Shown here piece by piece: positions 1 through 13,919 of a stretch of 64,000 nt of DNA. Made by a program: the position numbers and the translations under genes. The number at the start of each line of letters is the position of its first letter. The first letter of the stretch is position 1. Origin of the DNA: Epiperipatus broadwayi (taxonomy: Eukaryota > Onychophora > Udeonychophora > Euonychophora > Peripatidae). The notes beneath the pieces are model-generated. The model did no database searches and had not been told where the DNA came from. It saw nothing but the letters and a program-made list of their open reading frames with translations. The DNA is taken from NCBI GenBank assembly GCA_028023455.1, contig JAQFVV010006238.1, positions 6,270,572-6,334,571 on the forward strand, in the 5' to 3' direction.

Positions 1-1046
1 GAATGAAAAGTATATATTTCCCCTCAATATATTATTAATAACTATACTACTATTGTTTTTTAAATTTTTTTGTATTACAATTTTAATTTATATATGTATA
101 CTATACATATATGTAAAGCATATGTGTTATATATATTATACCCTTACTGCAGAAACTCTATCATCCAGCCATTCCAGTACCCCTAGCTCTTAATCAACTT
201 ATTACCTAATCAAGTTGCTTAAACATCAACTCACTATTTCAACCTTTTATATATAACTAGTTCATACACATATAAATAAGCACTTAGTAAGGTACACAGT
301 TAGTATTACATCAAGAACACACTCTGAAAGATACACTCCCAATGGCAAAGGAATATCACCCCTACCTAATTTCATAAACTATCAGTAATATTCTCATGAC
401 TCACACCTTACACGAAATAGACTATAACTAACATTACTAAATTAAATTGAATATTACAATACATTATACTCTTCCATTTAAAACAATAACACATCATTCC
501 ATAAATTTTCTAACATACTCTAATCTTAAACTAAATCTTAATCTCAGGTTCAGCCAATTATTCTGACAATTTCACATTAACTAAGATAGCTACATATAGT
601 AAGGAATTTTACATATACCTAGCTATACCATAATAATAATAATTAATAAAATAAAATATCCTATGACTCTTGTAATAAAGGATATCTAACTATTGGACTT
701 TTAAGCAACAACAAACCAAAATTATAGGCTATTGAAAATAATATTTATTGGATTAAAGAAATTGAAAGTACTTCATTTTATTATACATTAAAGTTCTTCT
801 TATTCTTTATGTGGCATATTAAGAAATATAAAACTTGATTATAATTATCATATCAAATTATTCATAAATTTGCATTATATTCTTTTCCATATTTAATAAA
901 TAACATCGTCAACAATTATAATCTAATAATCATACCATATCTTTTATAAATCATGTGCAATAATAGGAATATATAATTTTTTTAAATGCATGTGTGTGGT
1001 TAGGAAGATCGATAATGATTTAAACATAACAAGGAAAGAAACTCTC
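1..1046. other. A+T-rich sequence, nothing recognised
   Basis: I see no open frame of note, no repeat copy shared with the rest of the window and no RNA gene here. The stretch is ordinary A+T-rich DNA with short AT runs. Confidence 0.6.
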
Positions 1047-1063
1047 AAAATGTAATATTAATT

Positions 1064-1171
1064 GTGAAGCATTTTTAGCCGGGAGATCAGCACAGCCACC
1101 ATGCAAGCAAGCAGTTGGTTGCAGACAGTTGTTGCGGGTTCGCCTCCCAGCTGATGCTATGACATATGAAA
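1064..1171 (+). mobile_element. tRNA-derived SINE, family A, copy 1
   Basis: A compact 108-bp element, much richer in G+C than its surroundings. It has a tRNA-like head: an A-box-like CAGCACAGCCAC and, about 48 bases later, a B-box-like GGTTCGCCTCC. It ends in GACATATG plus a short A tail. It is flanked by a perfect 17-bp direct duplication, AAAATGTAATATTAATT, at 1047-1063 and 1172-1188, which is the signature of LINE-driven insertion. Related copies lie at 51,012-51,127 (minus strand) and 60,013-60,102 (plus strand). The first and last bases of the head (GCCGGGA / TCCCGGC in the consensus) are complementary like an acceptor stem. A proper T-stem is missing, so I call it a SINE and not a tRNA gene. 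Confidence 0.8.
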
Positions 1172-1353
1172 AAAATGTAATATTAATTTAAAAGAAACAT
1201 TAACAATTTATTTGACAAATGTTATTTAAAATTTATAAATATAAGATTTATATAACTTTAAATGTTCAAAATTAAAAAAAAAATTATATTAATATATATA
1301 TTTACACCACAAAAAAAATTAAATAGTTTTCAATTCAACTATTTATCATAAAG

Positions 1354-1587
<234 letters not shown>

Positions 1588-4500
1588 TGTGTGGATATGA
1601 GAATAAAAAAAAAAAAAAATGATGATATATACTTCAAGAATGATCCCGTCATCTTTTCTAAAATCATACTATTCATAAGCACTATCAGCATTATTATTTC
1701 AAAACATATTCCTAAATAATTGCAGGTTTCTAGATAATGACAGACTTCTATAAATATTTCCATGAAATATTCGCATTCATTATCTACGTAGTTTATAAAT
1801 ATCCTTACACATTAATAAAGAAAAACATATTCTTTAACAATAGTAAGTTCTCCACTTCATCATTTATAATACTATAATTTTATAATACCTCTATAACTTC
1901 TTTATGCTTCTGTTTACTTTATTCATTAAAGTAAGCATATTATTTATATCTAAAATCAATTAAATATATGGTATTTATCTACATCAGCTTTCTTAATGTT
2001 AATAACATTCAGATTTTAACTTTCATTCATAGTTACATAATCAGAATATGCACTTAATCTTTTCTTGATCTCTTACAATAGTAGGAATATCTTTATTTCA
2101 CATTAATTAAATATCATTTGTGATATATTTTACTCTTTTTGCTGTCCAACAAATTCTAGCAACATTTTATAGTCTAACAATTATTCTTCAAACATTTGAT
2201 AAACTATAACAATTACAATGTAGAATCCAGTGATGACAAAAAAGTGAGAGATACAAAACTACAATAGCTAGAAACAAGCAATAGAAACATGAATGCAGAG
2301 ACTAAGGCTATATTCTTGTGTATACCTTAAATTTTTCTCATGGTTTCTATCTGCGCCCTTACTGATTTGCAAAAAGAAATGCTACTGACCATAAATCATA
2401 AATATATATAACTTTGTTAAGTGTATTTTACTTAATAATTCACAAGTCTATATTTAATATTCAAAAGAATATTTCATATTCAAATATTTCTAGCACTGCA
2501 CAATCTCAGTTCCACTACTATCCTGAACCACTACTACTTATTGTATGCACTTGGAACATCTCCTTCAACATCACAAATAAATTCTAACATCTTAACATAA
2601 AGTAATTTCTAAACATTGTTTTAAAATATTCAGTATAATATCAAGACGATACAATATTGTATTGCCAAATGATTTAAAATATTTGACAATAATAAGTACT
2701 TTCATTCAAATAATCTTTATAAAAATAATTCAGAGATCAAGCATGGTAAGTTGTATTGAATAGATACCATTTATAATATTTTATTAATAATTATATATGG
2801 TATTTAAAACCCAATATAATATGCATACTCCTCCTTTCACATAGTATCTAAATAAATTTATATATATAACACAGTATATTTACACCATATGATGTTCAAA
2901 AATCAATTAGTATATCATACATAAATAAATCATAGTATTCAGTTCATCTTGTTCATTATTTTCATAAATAAAGAAACAAATACTAATATAAATTTCAATA
3001 CATATCAATAATATTTTACCATAATCCTATCCTTAGGATTAATAGTGTGAATCCATTCTCTATTGCTGATGTTCTTGCAATTGAAACTTATAAATCTATT
3101 ACTCTTCCTGTCATCCCTTTATTTTTCTTTATTTTATAATATTAAATATTTGAATATTCAGTTATATCTTAAATCTAAAAAATAAATAATTATCAACTGA
3201 AATAACTAATTTCTTAACTAATAACAAAATAAAATAATACCAAATGTCCTTGAAATCTTGCTTGAAGTTAAACTTGGGAAAGAGTGTGGTTGCTATGGCA
3301 ACTCAGTTCACTAACAAGGAGTTTTTCTTCCAGTCTCTTTTCTGCTTGCTTACTACTACTTACCTTGTTCAGCATAAATGCAAAATATTAAATCAAATAA
3401 AATCCATTTGAAATTTATTTATCTCTGCAAGACAATAGTATTTTTAAATCAAGTTTGTTCTATTTATCCAAGATGACACAAATTTCATAAAAAATGATCC
3501 ACAATTAAAGTAATTATTTAATAAGATAATCCCCATGCTCTAAAGATTCTTCATTAATACTGGTTCAATAAATTATAGCAAAATATTTCATTTTAATGAA
3601 TTTGTCTCATAGTTATATGAAAGAATCAGATAATTTTAGCTTTATCAATAGATAGTTTTTTTATTTTAAAATTATTCTTCCATGTATATGCATTCAATTA
3701 ATAATAACTTTCAAAATTTTCACTAGTTTATCTATTTAAACAATATTCCCCTCTATGATTAATATGCATTTAAAACAACACTTATAGTCAACTTTTTATT
3801 TAAAATTTAAAAATCTTATACTAGTTTATATCTATTTTATATTCATCTTGCACAGCACTTGAAAATATTCTTTAATCATTCATTACTCTTTAAAGTTAGT
3901 AGATATATTATACAAAGAAAACATTTGCAAATAACAGATATAGCAGACCAATAAATAGTAAGTTCATTTTCACATATTTGATAGCTTGCATTCATCCTTT
4001 TTTCTTAAATGGGACATAAATTTTAAAACAGTTTTTAATAATTTTCCATAAGCAAAAATGGATATAAATATCACATAAAAGTCTTTGCTCTCCAGGGTTA
4101 ATTATTAAAATAAAAGATGGTTGAAATATTATTAAAAATAAATTTCTTACAACTCCTTGATATGACTATTTGATCTGAATGACACCATCTCTGGTATACT
4201 CTAATGACTAATGATGCATTTGTTGGATAAATCATATTGTCACAACAATCGGTTTCATATGTAGCACTGATAAAGAAATATTTTGGGGGTATCACTCCAT
4301 TATAAAATGATTTAAAATAACTTCTTAAATATTATTAATAATTTTATACTGTATGTTTAACACTTTACTAACCAGAAAAAACAATATTTAAAAAAAATTC
4401 TAACTTTAATACTTAAATTGATTGAAAAAAAAGTTTTATAAAAAAATTATCAATTAAAGATCCATTGTTGAAGACTGACCACCTTTATTTATAAATTTAA

Positions 4501-5619
4501 TCAATCATAATTTGATTGGTTGCTTCAATTTCAGACAAGAAAAATTTACATACAAATTAATTTCTGTCCAAGTTTTTTTTAAAATAATTTATTTAATAAC
4601 TTTTTATATTAAATAATTTATTTGTAACTTCACTTATATATTATATTAAAGCATACTTTTTAATAATAAAACTATTTTTTATTAATGTAAGTTCAAAATA
4701 TAAAATTTTATTGAAATAATTATAATACTAATTTTGATACATTTTTAAACAAGTATAAAATAATTTTAGCAACATACTTTTAATACAACTAATAAATTAA
4801 CTTCAGTAACCAGGAACTAAAATTAATAAATTTACTTAGAATATGTGTGCACACATATGAACACACACAGATTGCAGAATTATGGCATCACTATTATATA
4901 ATTTAAAATAGCTGAGAATAAAGAATTATAAAATAAAGAATTATTTAAAATAACTATAAAGACTTATGAATATTAAATTTTATAACTAAAATTATTATTT
5001 TATATATATATATATGTATGTATGATGCACTTGAAAAGTTATCGTACCCTTGCAGTTCAATAAAACAGTCATATTTTATTCTAATAAATGTTTATTAACA
5101 AAGCCTGAGTTATTATAAGCAATGTATGAATGTATAATGTATGGAAGAAGGGTTTGGAACAAAATATAACATATATTATGACTACACTGTATACTGCATA
5201 ATAATTTGAGCCACAACAAAAAAAATGGAATTAGAAACTAAAGTGAATATTAGTTTTCTTAGGACAAAAATGATTTATAAACTAAAGACAATAAAATTAT
5301 CTGAGATATAATTTGTGAATATGGTATGACTTTTAAAATAAGAAATGAAAGAAAAAATGAGCACACCAAAGAAAATTTCCAGATTAGGCAATTCATATTA
5401 TAATATTGCAAAGCAGATGTAAATTCTTAGCAATGTAAATTAATGAAAAACAAACAAGAGATGATAATATCCATACATGTTTTATGCTTTTAAAAGCTCA
5501 ATTTTAATTGTCAGTGCAACATATAAAAATTAATTGCAGTAAATCAATGTTATATGTAATTTTCACATATTGTTAGGTGATAATTTTGTAACAGGAAGTT
5601 GATCTGAAAATAATTATTT
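1588..5619. other. A+T-rich sequence, no gene seen
   Basis: Four kilobases without a supportable coding region or repeat copy. The only short item that stands out is the X-box at 3289-3302. The 65-codon minus-strand frame at 4098-4295 has no recognisable motif. Confidence 0.55.
3289..3302. promoter_or_regulatory. X-box-like (RFX) palindrome
   Basis: GTTGCTATGGCAAC is a near-perfect palindrome matching the RFX-family X-box (GTTGCCATGGCAAC) at all but one base. RFX factors control ciliary and some immune genes in animals. No gene start is visible next to it, so a regulatory role is only suggested by the motif. Confidence 0.4.
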
Positions 5620-5623
5620 TTAA

Positions 5624-6579
5624 CACTTAAATAGGGTTCAACGCAAATTCACGTTGTCACCTTTAGATCACTCTAACTCGGCCATTTTATGAGTATGGTG
5701 ATCAATTTACACTCGTTTTAAAGCTTAGAGTAAAGTTGTAAGATGCTGCCCTCTCTTGAATTATTTTACAAGTAAAAAATCAATACTAGGAGTGTTTCAA
5801 GTTTACAAAAGAAGAAGGCCAGTTCTGATTGGTTGGATAATCTATTCTCAATCTATTTTCAATTCTTATTGGCTGATGATTCCGATAAATATTTTTTCAC
5901 TGCTAAAATGAAAATATATGTTTTAGAGTGTTTTTTTTATTATTTTTCGTACATATTACAAATTATTTCATAAAATCTGCTGAAAATATAGTTATTTTAC
6001 AAAAGTAGTAAGGTTTTATTTAAAAATTGTATACTTTACACGATTGTAAATTGAAAAACAAAACGCGATGGCAATAATTTTGACATCCTGTCAAGAGTTT
6101 AGACTGCCCCAAGCTGTTTATTTAATTTTCAAACAAAGATTAATGTTTTAGAATATTTTTCTGACATTTATTTACATATCATAATGTATTTTTTTTAATA
6201 ATATGCTGAAAATATAATTATTTTGACAAAAACGCTAAGATTTTAATAAAAAATTCTTAAAAAATTCGTAACGGCAAATCTGGGAGGGATATAAATGACG
6301 TTTACATTGCTTGTAATTTGCTCATAATGTTTTCTTTGATTTTTCCGCTTTTGAATATTTCTATAAAATACAAATAAAAATATATTTTTGAAAAAACATT
6401 CGTTTACTTTCTTAACATTACAAATAATTAATATACTTTTTGAAAATGAAACTAAAATTAATATATATTAAAAGATGAAAATATTTCTATCAAAGAGTTT
6501 ATCACTTGACCAATTAAAAGCAATTAAAATTTTCAGTTTTACTTCACTTGGCCAATAATAAAAATGACCCTCGACAGTG
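5624..6579. mobile_element. TTAA-flanked non-autonomous element, copy 1
   Basis: The stretch lies between two TTAA tetranucleotides (5620-5623 and 6580-6583). Its ends are imperfect inverted repeats: CACTTAAATAGGG on the left and, reverse-complemented, CACTGTCGAGGG on the right. A related sequence in the same orientation lies at about 12,400-13,165; both share AGATGCTGCCCT (5741 and 12,527) and the following 400 bases in patches. TTAA duplications are typical of piggyBac-type transposons. No transposase is present, so this is at most a non-autonomous member. Confidence 0.45.
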
Positions 6580-6719
6580 TTAAACACATGTATTAAATAT
6601 ATGAATGAATAAATACAATCTTTAACATATACACTATTGGAACTAATTACAGATGGTGCATGGACTTTGCTATACTTATGTAATAAATTTGTCTTTTATA
6701 TAATTAAAAATATATATTT

Positions 6720-6850
6720 GAATGACTTTATTGCCTGAGAGTTCATAAGAAGTTCAATCCCAAGAAGAACCAGCATCAGAATCAATCGACTCCACATTCC
6801 AGTGTCTGGCCTTTTACCATTGCACTAAGGACTTGGCATTCCTATGATAA
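6720..6850 (-). mobile_element. tRNA-derived SINE, family B, copy
   Basis: Read on the minus strand it starts with TAGTGCAATGGTAAAAGG, an A-box-like tRNA head. It ends with the family tail CTTCTTATGAACTCTCAGGC followed by AATAAAGTCATT. The same tail recurs at 15.0, 15.5, 35.0 and 56.6 kb, more weakly at 20.0 kb, and in both orientations. Confidence 0.6.
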
Positions 6851-6943
6851 GCACTAAAGATCTTACTATATAACATCTGCTATGTTATACAATTATATAA
6901 TTTTGGGAGGTTACAGACTTTTACAACATTAATTATTATAATA

Positions 6944-7515
6944 ATAACATAGCTTATACCATGGCACAAGTGCTTTATCAATGGAATTCTATTTATAATG
7001 AATACTCTCCTTTCCAAACATAAGGTAAAGTTTTTTTAAAAGATAGAATGGGTCACTCTATTTTTTTAGATTGGCCCATTCATATAGCTTGGGTGAAAAA
7101 GATAGAGTGATCCATTCTATCTTTTAAAAAGATTTTATCTTGTGTTTGGAAAGAAGAGTATTCATTATAAATAGCATTCCATCTGTAAAGCGCATGTGCT
7201 ATGGTGTAAGCTACATTATTATTATAATTTTCAGCTAATAATGACATATCATAAATTGTAAAAATTTTGCAAGTGTCTGTAACAAAAATCATATGATAAG
7301 TAATATAAAATAATTAATTAAATCTTCATGCTCTCAGTTCCAAATGCTTTAGATTGACCCATACATATAGTTTGGGTGAAAAAGATAAAGCGACCCATTT
7401 TATATTTTAAAAAGACTTTATCTTGTGTTTGGAAAGGAGAGTATTCATTATAAATAGCATTCCATCTGTAAAGCATATATACTGTGCTGTAAGCTATGTT
7501 ATTTTATTATAATTT
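6944..7515. repeat. Three-copy fold-back cluster
   Basis: A left arm (about 6944-7064) is followed by its inverted copy (about 7098-7222). A further copy (7349-7511) lies in the same orientation as the middle one, with a period of 283 bases. Shared landmarks are AAAGATAGAATGGGTCACTC, the TTTGGAAAG..GAGTATTCATTATAAATAG block and CTTGGGTGAAAAAGATA. The first two arms could fold into a hairpin. No coding capacity. Confidence 0.75.
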
Positions 7516-8459
7516 ATAAAAACATCATGCTATATAAATAAAAATATTAACATTAATTATTATTTTAAAATCAATTGAAAATTGTAAAATGTAACGAGTT
7601 AAGTTCTTCTACTGGTTTCAGTATAATTTCCATTTTTTAACCAAACCAAATATAGAAAATTTTCAATTTCTCCATCTACTCCAAACTGAAAAGTATATGT
7701 CTCAGCAACATGGTGAAGATGGTTATCTTGAAACTGACATGGCTTATCCTTTTTAAAAATATTTTTATAGATTACTCATCCTCATTATTAATAATTTACC
7801 AAAAAATGTATTTGCATATCAATTTGATAATTTTCGTTTCTACTTTATTTATCAACACTCGTCAATTCCTTTTTTCTTTTACTTATCTAACTTTGTTCAT
7901 CATATTTTTATTAACTCTCAATTGATTTTTTGACATTTTTTACTTATAAATCTATGTTTATTGCAACTTTTTGTTTCTTTATTCATTCTCTACTAAGTAT
8001 CCGTTTGTATTCATTTTCTCTATGTCTCTAGTGCTAATTTTTCCAACGTTAATATTCTATTCCAAATTATATTTTAAAAGCTGACTATATGTTTGACTTA
8101 TTTTTTCTAATTGTCTAATCACTGATTTACATAAAAGTAAAATATAATAGATCAATTAATAAGTTTTTAAAAAAGAAGTCAGTTGACAAAATAATCGTTC
8201 AATAAGCTTAGATTTCTATACACACATGTATAGATATATAATTAATCAAAACTTTTAGATTTCCTTTGTATAACAATTGAAAGTGTGTTAAATGAAGAAC
8301 TATCATTTAGTGTAAAATATTTCAGACTGCACTCTCTCAATATACATATATGTCACAGATTAACCACTAATTATCAAATGCGCAATAGGTAGGATATATC
8401 TCATTGGTCATACAGCTCCTAACCCTTAATAATCCAAGATTGGCCTGTAAATTATATAT

Positions 8460-9060
8460 ATAGCGAAGTTGATCTGAGATATTTTTCATCAGATGATAGT
8501 TTAGGATTTAAAACAAGCTTCTAGGAAAAGGATCTATAATTCTAGAAGATTTGACTTGTTGCAAATATTTTTAAATAGATTAACCAATTACGTACTTCCT
8601 GGTTATAACCAGTTAGCTAAACACTGTTAATAAAATTTTAGCATTCTCTATAGTTATTATGTTGCTATGCCAGTGCAAATATTGGCTGCACAAGATGTAT
8701 ATAAGAAATAATAAGTCTAGAATATTTCCGAATAAAGGTGAAATCCTTTAAATGCCAGATGTAAGCACAAGCCCATTTATATAGAGCTTAGTCCAATGTG
8801 GAAGTGTTTATTTCTTACTCAATTTTTATGCATATACAAGTGAAGAGTTAAGTCAAATATTTGTAATATAACTAAATAGAGTTTTTGATCTATTATTTGT
8901 AATTTCTGGTTTGGATTAATCAATCAAATGTTAATAAAGTTATCAGTGTTACCATACTTACAATACTATATCAATGCAAAATGGACCATTGACATTAGCA
9001 GGCTCAGATGCTTATAGAGATAGCAAGTCAAGAAAATTCCAAGTAAAGGTAAAATGTAAT
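8460..9060. repeat. Diverged tandem duplication, about 300-bp units
   Basis: Two successive stretches (roughly 8540-8750 and 8840-9055) share an ordered series of short matches, ending in AATAAGTCTAGAATATTTCC.AATAAAGGT versus AGCAAGTCAAGAAAATTCC.AGTAAAGGT. They look like an old head-to-tail duplication. No coding potential. Confidence 0.45.
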
Positions 9061-9639
9061 ACCTTCCAGATTTAAAAATTGGTATTTTAATGCAAATGAT
9101 CATTTTGCATTAGAATAGCAACCTAATTAGTTCAGGAGTGTTTGATTAATTAGACAAATAACTGGATATTATATATATTGCTGAAAAACACTGTATTTAA
9201 TGTTATATATATAGTAGCCTGCCAATAAGACAATGACCCCTAAAAAATATGACAAGTTTTTAAATTCGGCCATACTGTGACTTTATCTAGGTACAATTTG
9301 TTACTCTTCATTATTTCTAAACTATGTTTAATTAATATTAGCAATTATTGAGACCCACTTATCCTATTAACAAGATTACATAGCCTTTAACATTAAACAA
9401 ATACTGAAGTATTTGCTCAATGGCATAAGAATATCAAGATACTCCCTTCTTATTAAGTATTTAATATTCCCATGACTAACAGTAATACTTAAATAAATAT
9501 AATAAAACATCTATAATTATTAAATTTAAGTTAACCGAAATAGTAAGTTATATTATCATTTTATTGTATACTGATCTTATATTATTATTACTTTTAATAC
9601 ACTGAACAGGCTTAAACCTGCATTTATATATGTAATATA

Positions 9640-10745
9640 TGGGGGGTTCGAACTCAGACTTTCACACGACCCACCACTCTCAGTGCCATCTCATATTGCT
9701 GACTCACCTGATCACACACATGTTGAAAAGATAAATAATCACCAATATACGTATTTCATGCTAAACCAGCAATCATCAGTTGGTCTAGATTACTATCCTC
9801 ACACATATATATAATCAGTACTCAGCTTTATATTAAGATAGACAATCTTTATACTTTAATGGACAGGCTTCAAACTATTCCAACTCACAACTCTTTAGCC
9901 TTCCATTTCATTGAAAATCTGATGATGGAACGTTCAAAGCCCTTGTTAGTGCCAAGGTTGTCGGATTATAATTAAAAATAACTATAATAATAATAATATT
10001 ATACTAAGAAGATCTCAAGATTATCATTGATTTTTAATTAGCTATTTATTCCACCTATAAAATATCAAGAGGAATTTCACTTAACTCTATAGGTGGTCTC
10101 TTAAGGAAGAAAAGACTTATAACCTTAATCTAGAATTAAAATTATACTACTATTTTATATTTATATTCTCTGCTATTTAATAATAAATAACTATTGTTAT
10201 CTAATTTGTAATCATAATTTATAACTTTAAATAAGAACTAATTTATAATCTGATTTCCTATAAATAAACATACTTTACTAAATTTGCAATGTATTCCATC
10301 AATGACTTATGTGATCAAGGCATTTATTACATAAGTAGAGATGTCTGCCCATCCCTTGTATATGTATTAAATGGATTCTGTCCTGTACATGAGGGGTCAG
10401 ATTGACTTTAGGACAATATGAGTGTGACAAGAATCTCGGCCTCAGGGTGGCCTTCGAGCATTCCATCATCAGATTTTCAATTGGATGGATGGTTGAAGAG
10501 TTGGAGTGTGGAGTAGATTGAAGCCTGTCCATTAAAGTATGAGGTTTGGCTATCCTAATATATATTTGAGCACTTATAGCATATATGGGTAGAGATGGTA
10601 ATCTGGACCAACTGATGATTGCTGATTTAGCATGAAATACGTGTATTGGTGATTATTTATCTTTTCAACATATATGTGTTCAAGTGTATCAGTGTTATGA
10701 GATAGTGTGGAGAGTGGTGGGTCATGTGAAAGTCTGTGCTCATAT
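9640..10745. repeat. Inverted pair of a 330-bp dispersed repeat
   Basis: The left arm (about 9640-9970) and right arm (about 10,425-10,745) are inverted copies around a 450-bp A+T-rich spacer. Landmarks are GACAGGCTTCAA, GAAAATCTGATGATGGAA, the block CAATCATCAGTTGGTC and, at the outer left end, GGTTCGAACTCAGACTTTC. The 5' part of the unit, read from the right arm, carries a tRNA-like TGGCACTGAGAGTGG and GAGTTCGAACC, so it may be a SINE-derived family. A truncated third copy lies at 34,056-34,165. The 77-codon frame at 10,299-10,532 is inside the repeat and unrecognised. Confidence 0.7.
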
Positions 10746-10759
10746 ATCCTATATATTAT

Positions 10760-12395
10760 ATTTAAATATTAAAGATTTTATAGTAAATGTCAAATATTAA
10801 AAATTTAAAGCGAAAGTTTTGTGTATTTTATAATTTCCAGTTATGATGTAATGAAGTAAAGCATCAATTGAAAATAAATATTGCAAGCTGAAGTTATTAC
10901 TTTAGCAATTGCATTTGAAAGACTTTAAGCCAAAAAGAATTCACTTTTAACTTATTATCCAGGTTTATGTAAAAACATAGATCAGACAGTAATAGTTTAT
11001 ATATGCAAGAAAGTGAAAGTGTAAGTTTCACCATTAAATAAAGCCTTCTCATAAAAAGCTATAGATGTTAAATAGGTTTTTATAAGAACTATAGAGAAGT
11101 TTTAAAATTCTAGTATAAAATTTCTGTGTATTTTTTTTAATATTTTCTATCTATGACAACAATAAAGCAAAATAATAATTAAAAACAGATATTGCAAGCC
11201 AAAATTATGTCAACTAACAATTTTACTTTTTGAAAATTTTTAAGCCAAAATAAAATTCATAAGTGGAAATTATTTATGAAACATGCAGAGATTTTCATTA
11301 AATTTTAGCCATTTAACTGTGCAAACTTGTAAACTCTTTATATTTAAAATCTGTCATTTTTTTAATGGAAAGCCTTATTTGATTATGAAAATGTCAGAGA
11401 AGTTGGCATACTTTCAATTTTTACACATTATTGACTGATATTTGGTTTTTATATAAACTTGGATAATAATCTCTAAGTTAATTTACTTTTGGTTTTAAGT
11501 AATTCAGTCAAATATAATTTCTAGGTAATGTAATTTTTGGTTTTTATTTGGTATTTTGCTTCAGTTGAGAATTCTCATAAAATTTTTAACATGCAACAGC
11601 TACAACCAGTATGTGATATCAGTATAAATTTACAAATGCTTTAATTGTATATAATTTTTAAAATTGAACAGGTGTCCATCTTTGTATCTTCCTAGGTATG
11701 TATCTATTTTGCAAAAATCAAATTACTTTGAATTTAGCATGCATAGAATAAGTTTGTCCTGCTTTATGGATTTAACAATATCTCACACCACTTATAGTCT
11801 AAGTGGAAATAATTTTTTCCATATTTGCAAATTATAATTTGTTTTATTTTTTTTAATTGGCAAATATAATATGGATTGTAACTAATGCTTACAATAATAA
11901 TAAGCAAATTTATTTCATTATAATAACTGATTGTAAAAAAAAAATTAAATAATTTTAATTGAAAGCTATCCGAAACAAAAGTAATTTTATTTCTCCATTT
12001 TTAAAATTTTATGATTATATTTCTTTTAATTTTTTATGTAAATATTTTAATACTTATTGTAAATAAGGCTTATAACAAAAAAATTAAATTTGGGACAATG
12101 TTTATCACTTATAGCACAGGATAATTTTTAAATATATATGCAAAATTGTATATAATACTTTTTCCATAAAGTATCTAATAAATGACACCTTAATACATAT
12201 TTATATTGTATTTATATTACAATCATGCTTATATAATTTTGAAAAGATTTAATATCTAATCCTATTATTAATCTAAAAGTTATGATTTACATTGTAGGTA
12301 GAAAATGGTTATCATAAAACAATTTTTTAGGCATGAGACATTTTTGATTATATTTTAATCTGGAAAAAATAGAAAAAAGAAATTCTTGCCTTAAT
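10760..12395. other. A+T-rich sequence, nothing recognised
   Basis: No gene, RNA or clear repeat copy is visible. Confidence 0.55.
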
Positions 12396-12399
12396 TAAC

Positions 12400-13165
12400 T
12401 TAATGGTTGCCAATCATGGTTAAAAACATGGTGATTTCACGCCGCTTCCAACCATTCAAATCCCGTCACTTTTAATGGTACTGTAAAGATTTTATAATCA
12501 TTTGAAAATTTAGAAAAAGTTCCATAAGATGCTGCCCTTTTTTGAATTATTTTACAAGTAAAAAAATCAATAAAAATGGCCTTGAGACTTTAACAAAAGA
12601 TATAGGATGTCTCTTCTAAGATCTTATTGGCTATTACATTTTGACAACAAAGGAAATGGCTGTCAATCACTGAAAAAGTTACGATATGCTTTTGTTTCAT
12701 TTTGAAAATGATAAATGAATGTTTTAGATCATTTTAAATGTATTTTTTGACAAATTACAAATTATTTTGATAAAATATTCCAAAACAAAATTATTTTAGA
12801 AAAAAATAGTTAAGATTTTAACAAAAATTACAAAAACTATTTGCTTTTTCTGCAATGTAAACAAATCATGTCATCATCCAAAATGTTTTAGTTGGTCAAA
12901 AATATTGTTTTACATTTCTTCGCTCACAAATAATGTGACAATTATAAAGAGAAATTCATTTTTGAAAAATTTTTCGTTCTCTTTCATAATCTGACAAATT
13001 ATTAATATAGTTTTTACAAACAAAACTAAAGAGAATATAATATTAAAAGTTGAATATATTTTGATCATTGAATTTGTATTTTGACACTTCACTTTGTGAA
13101 TTAACCAATTAAAATGTTAGTCTTTTACCTCACTCAGCCAATAAAATAATCAGCAATTAAGAGGT
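12400..13165. mobile_element. Second copy of the 5.6-kb TTAA-flanked family
   Basis: Same orientation as the copy at 5624-6579. The shared order of blocks is AGATGCTGCCCT, TTGAATTATTTTACAAGTAA, GACAAATTACAAATTATTTT and, near the end, TTAACCAATTAAAATG and CTCAGCCAATAA. Its left boundary is unclear; a TTAA occurs on the right just after AGAGG. More diverged than the first copy. Confidence 0.4.
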
Positions 13166-13804
13166 TAAAATAGAACAGTTATGCCACAACATTCATAAGA
13201 GCTAGTATAGTAACTGATAGAATCTTACTGCTGGCTGAACTCAGTCATTCATAAAATCATGTTAGTCAATAGAAAAACAAGAGCTGATAATGTGTGACTT
13301 TAGAGAGTCTCTAAAACAATCAATGTGGATGGAATTTAGGTTTTCTGCTAGGCGACAAGAATTAATATAAACAACATTACCTTACTGTAAGCCATCAATG
13401 CAAACAGTAAATACTAGATACATTGTGAATGGTAGTCTTGCATTCTCATTCCATTTGAAAATTCTACAGTGTTAGTAAAAACAAAATGAGAAACAGTTAA
13501 CAAACTTTGGGAATGCACTTTATGAAACACTAAAGAAAACCAAATTGTTATAGAAGGCAAATTTGATTTGTACAGTCAGAGTTCAAAGGATAATGAAACT
13601 TACATCATTTTACACTTAATAATATTTGATTTTACAATCGAAATATTGGCATTTACTTGACACATTCAGACTAACTTAGGATTTTTACATTCTATGTAAC
13701 AATATATTGATAATCATTTATTGACTGGAATTGGATAGTTAGCAAAACTGGATATCAGCAGGCCATCTGAAAAAATTTTTCATTCATCTGTGAAATAAAA
13801 AAAA

Positions 13805-13885
13805 AACAAGTCAATGCCCATCAATCCAAGATTTATACCCCAAATCATGAACATGAAAGCCAGGTATACTAACCACTATATCATA
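13805..13885 (-). other. Decayed tRNA-like sequence (Glu/Asp-like head)
   Basis: The minus strand carries ATATAGTGGTTAGTATACC followed by TGGCTTTCATG, which resembles the D-arm and anticodon arm of animal tRNA-Glu/Asp genes. The T-arm (GGGGTATAAATC) has lost the TTC core. It is either a tRNA pseudogene or a SINE head; it is not functional. Confidence 0.4.
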
Positions 13886-13919
13886 AAGATGGAGATATAA
13901 TAGATAAAAATAGTCAGAG

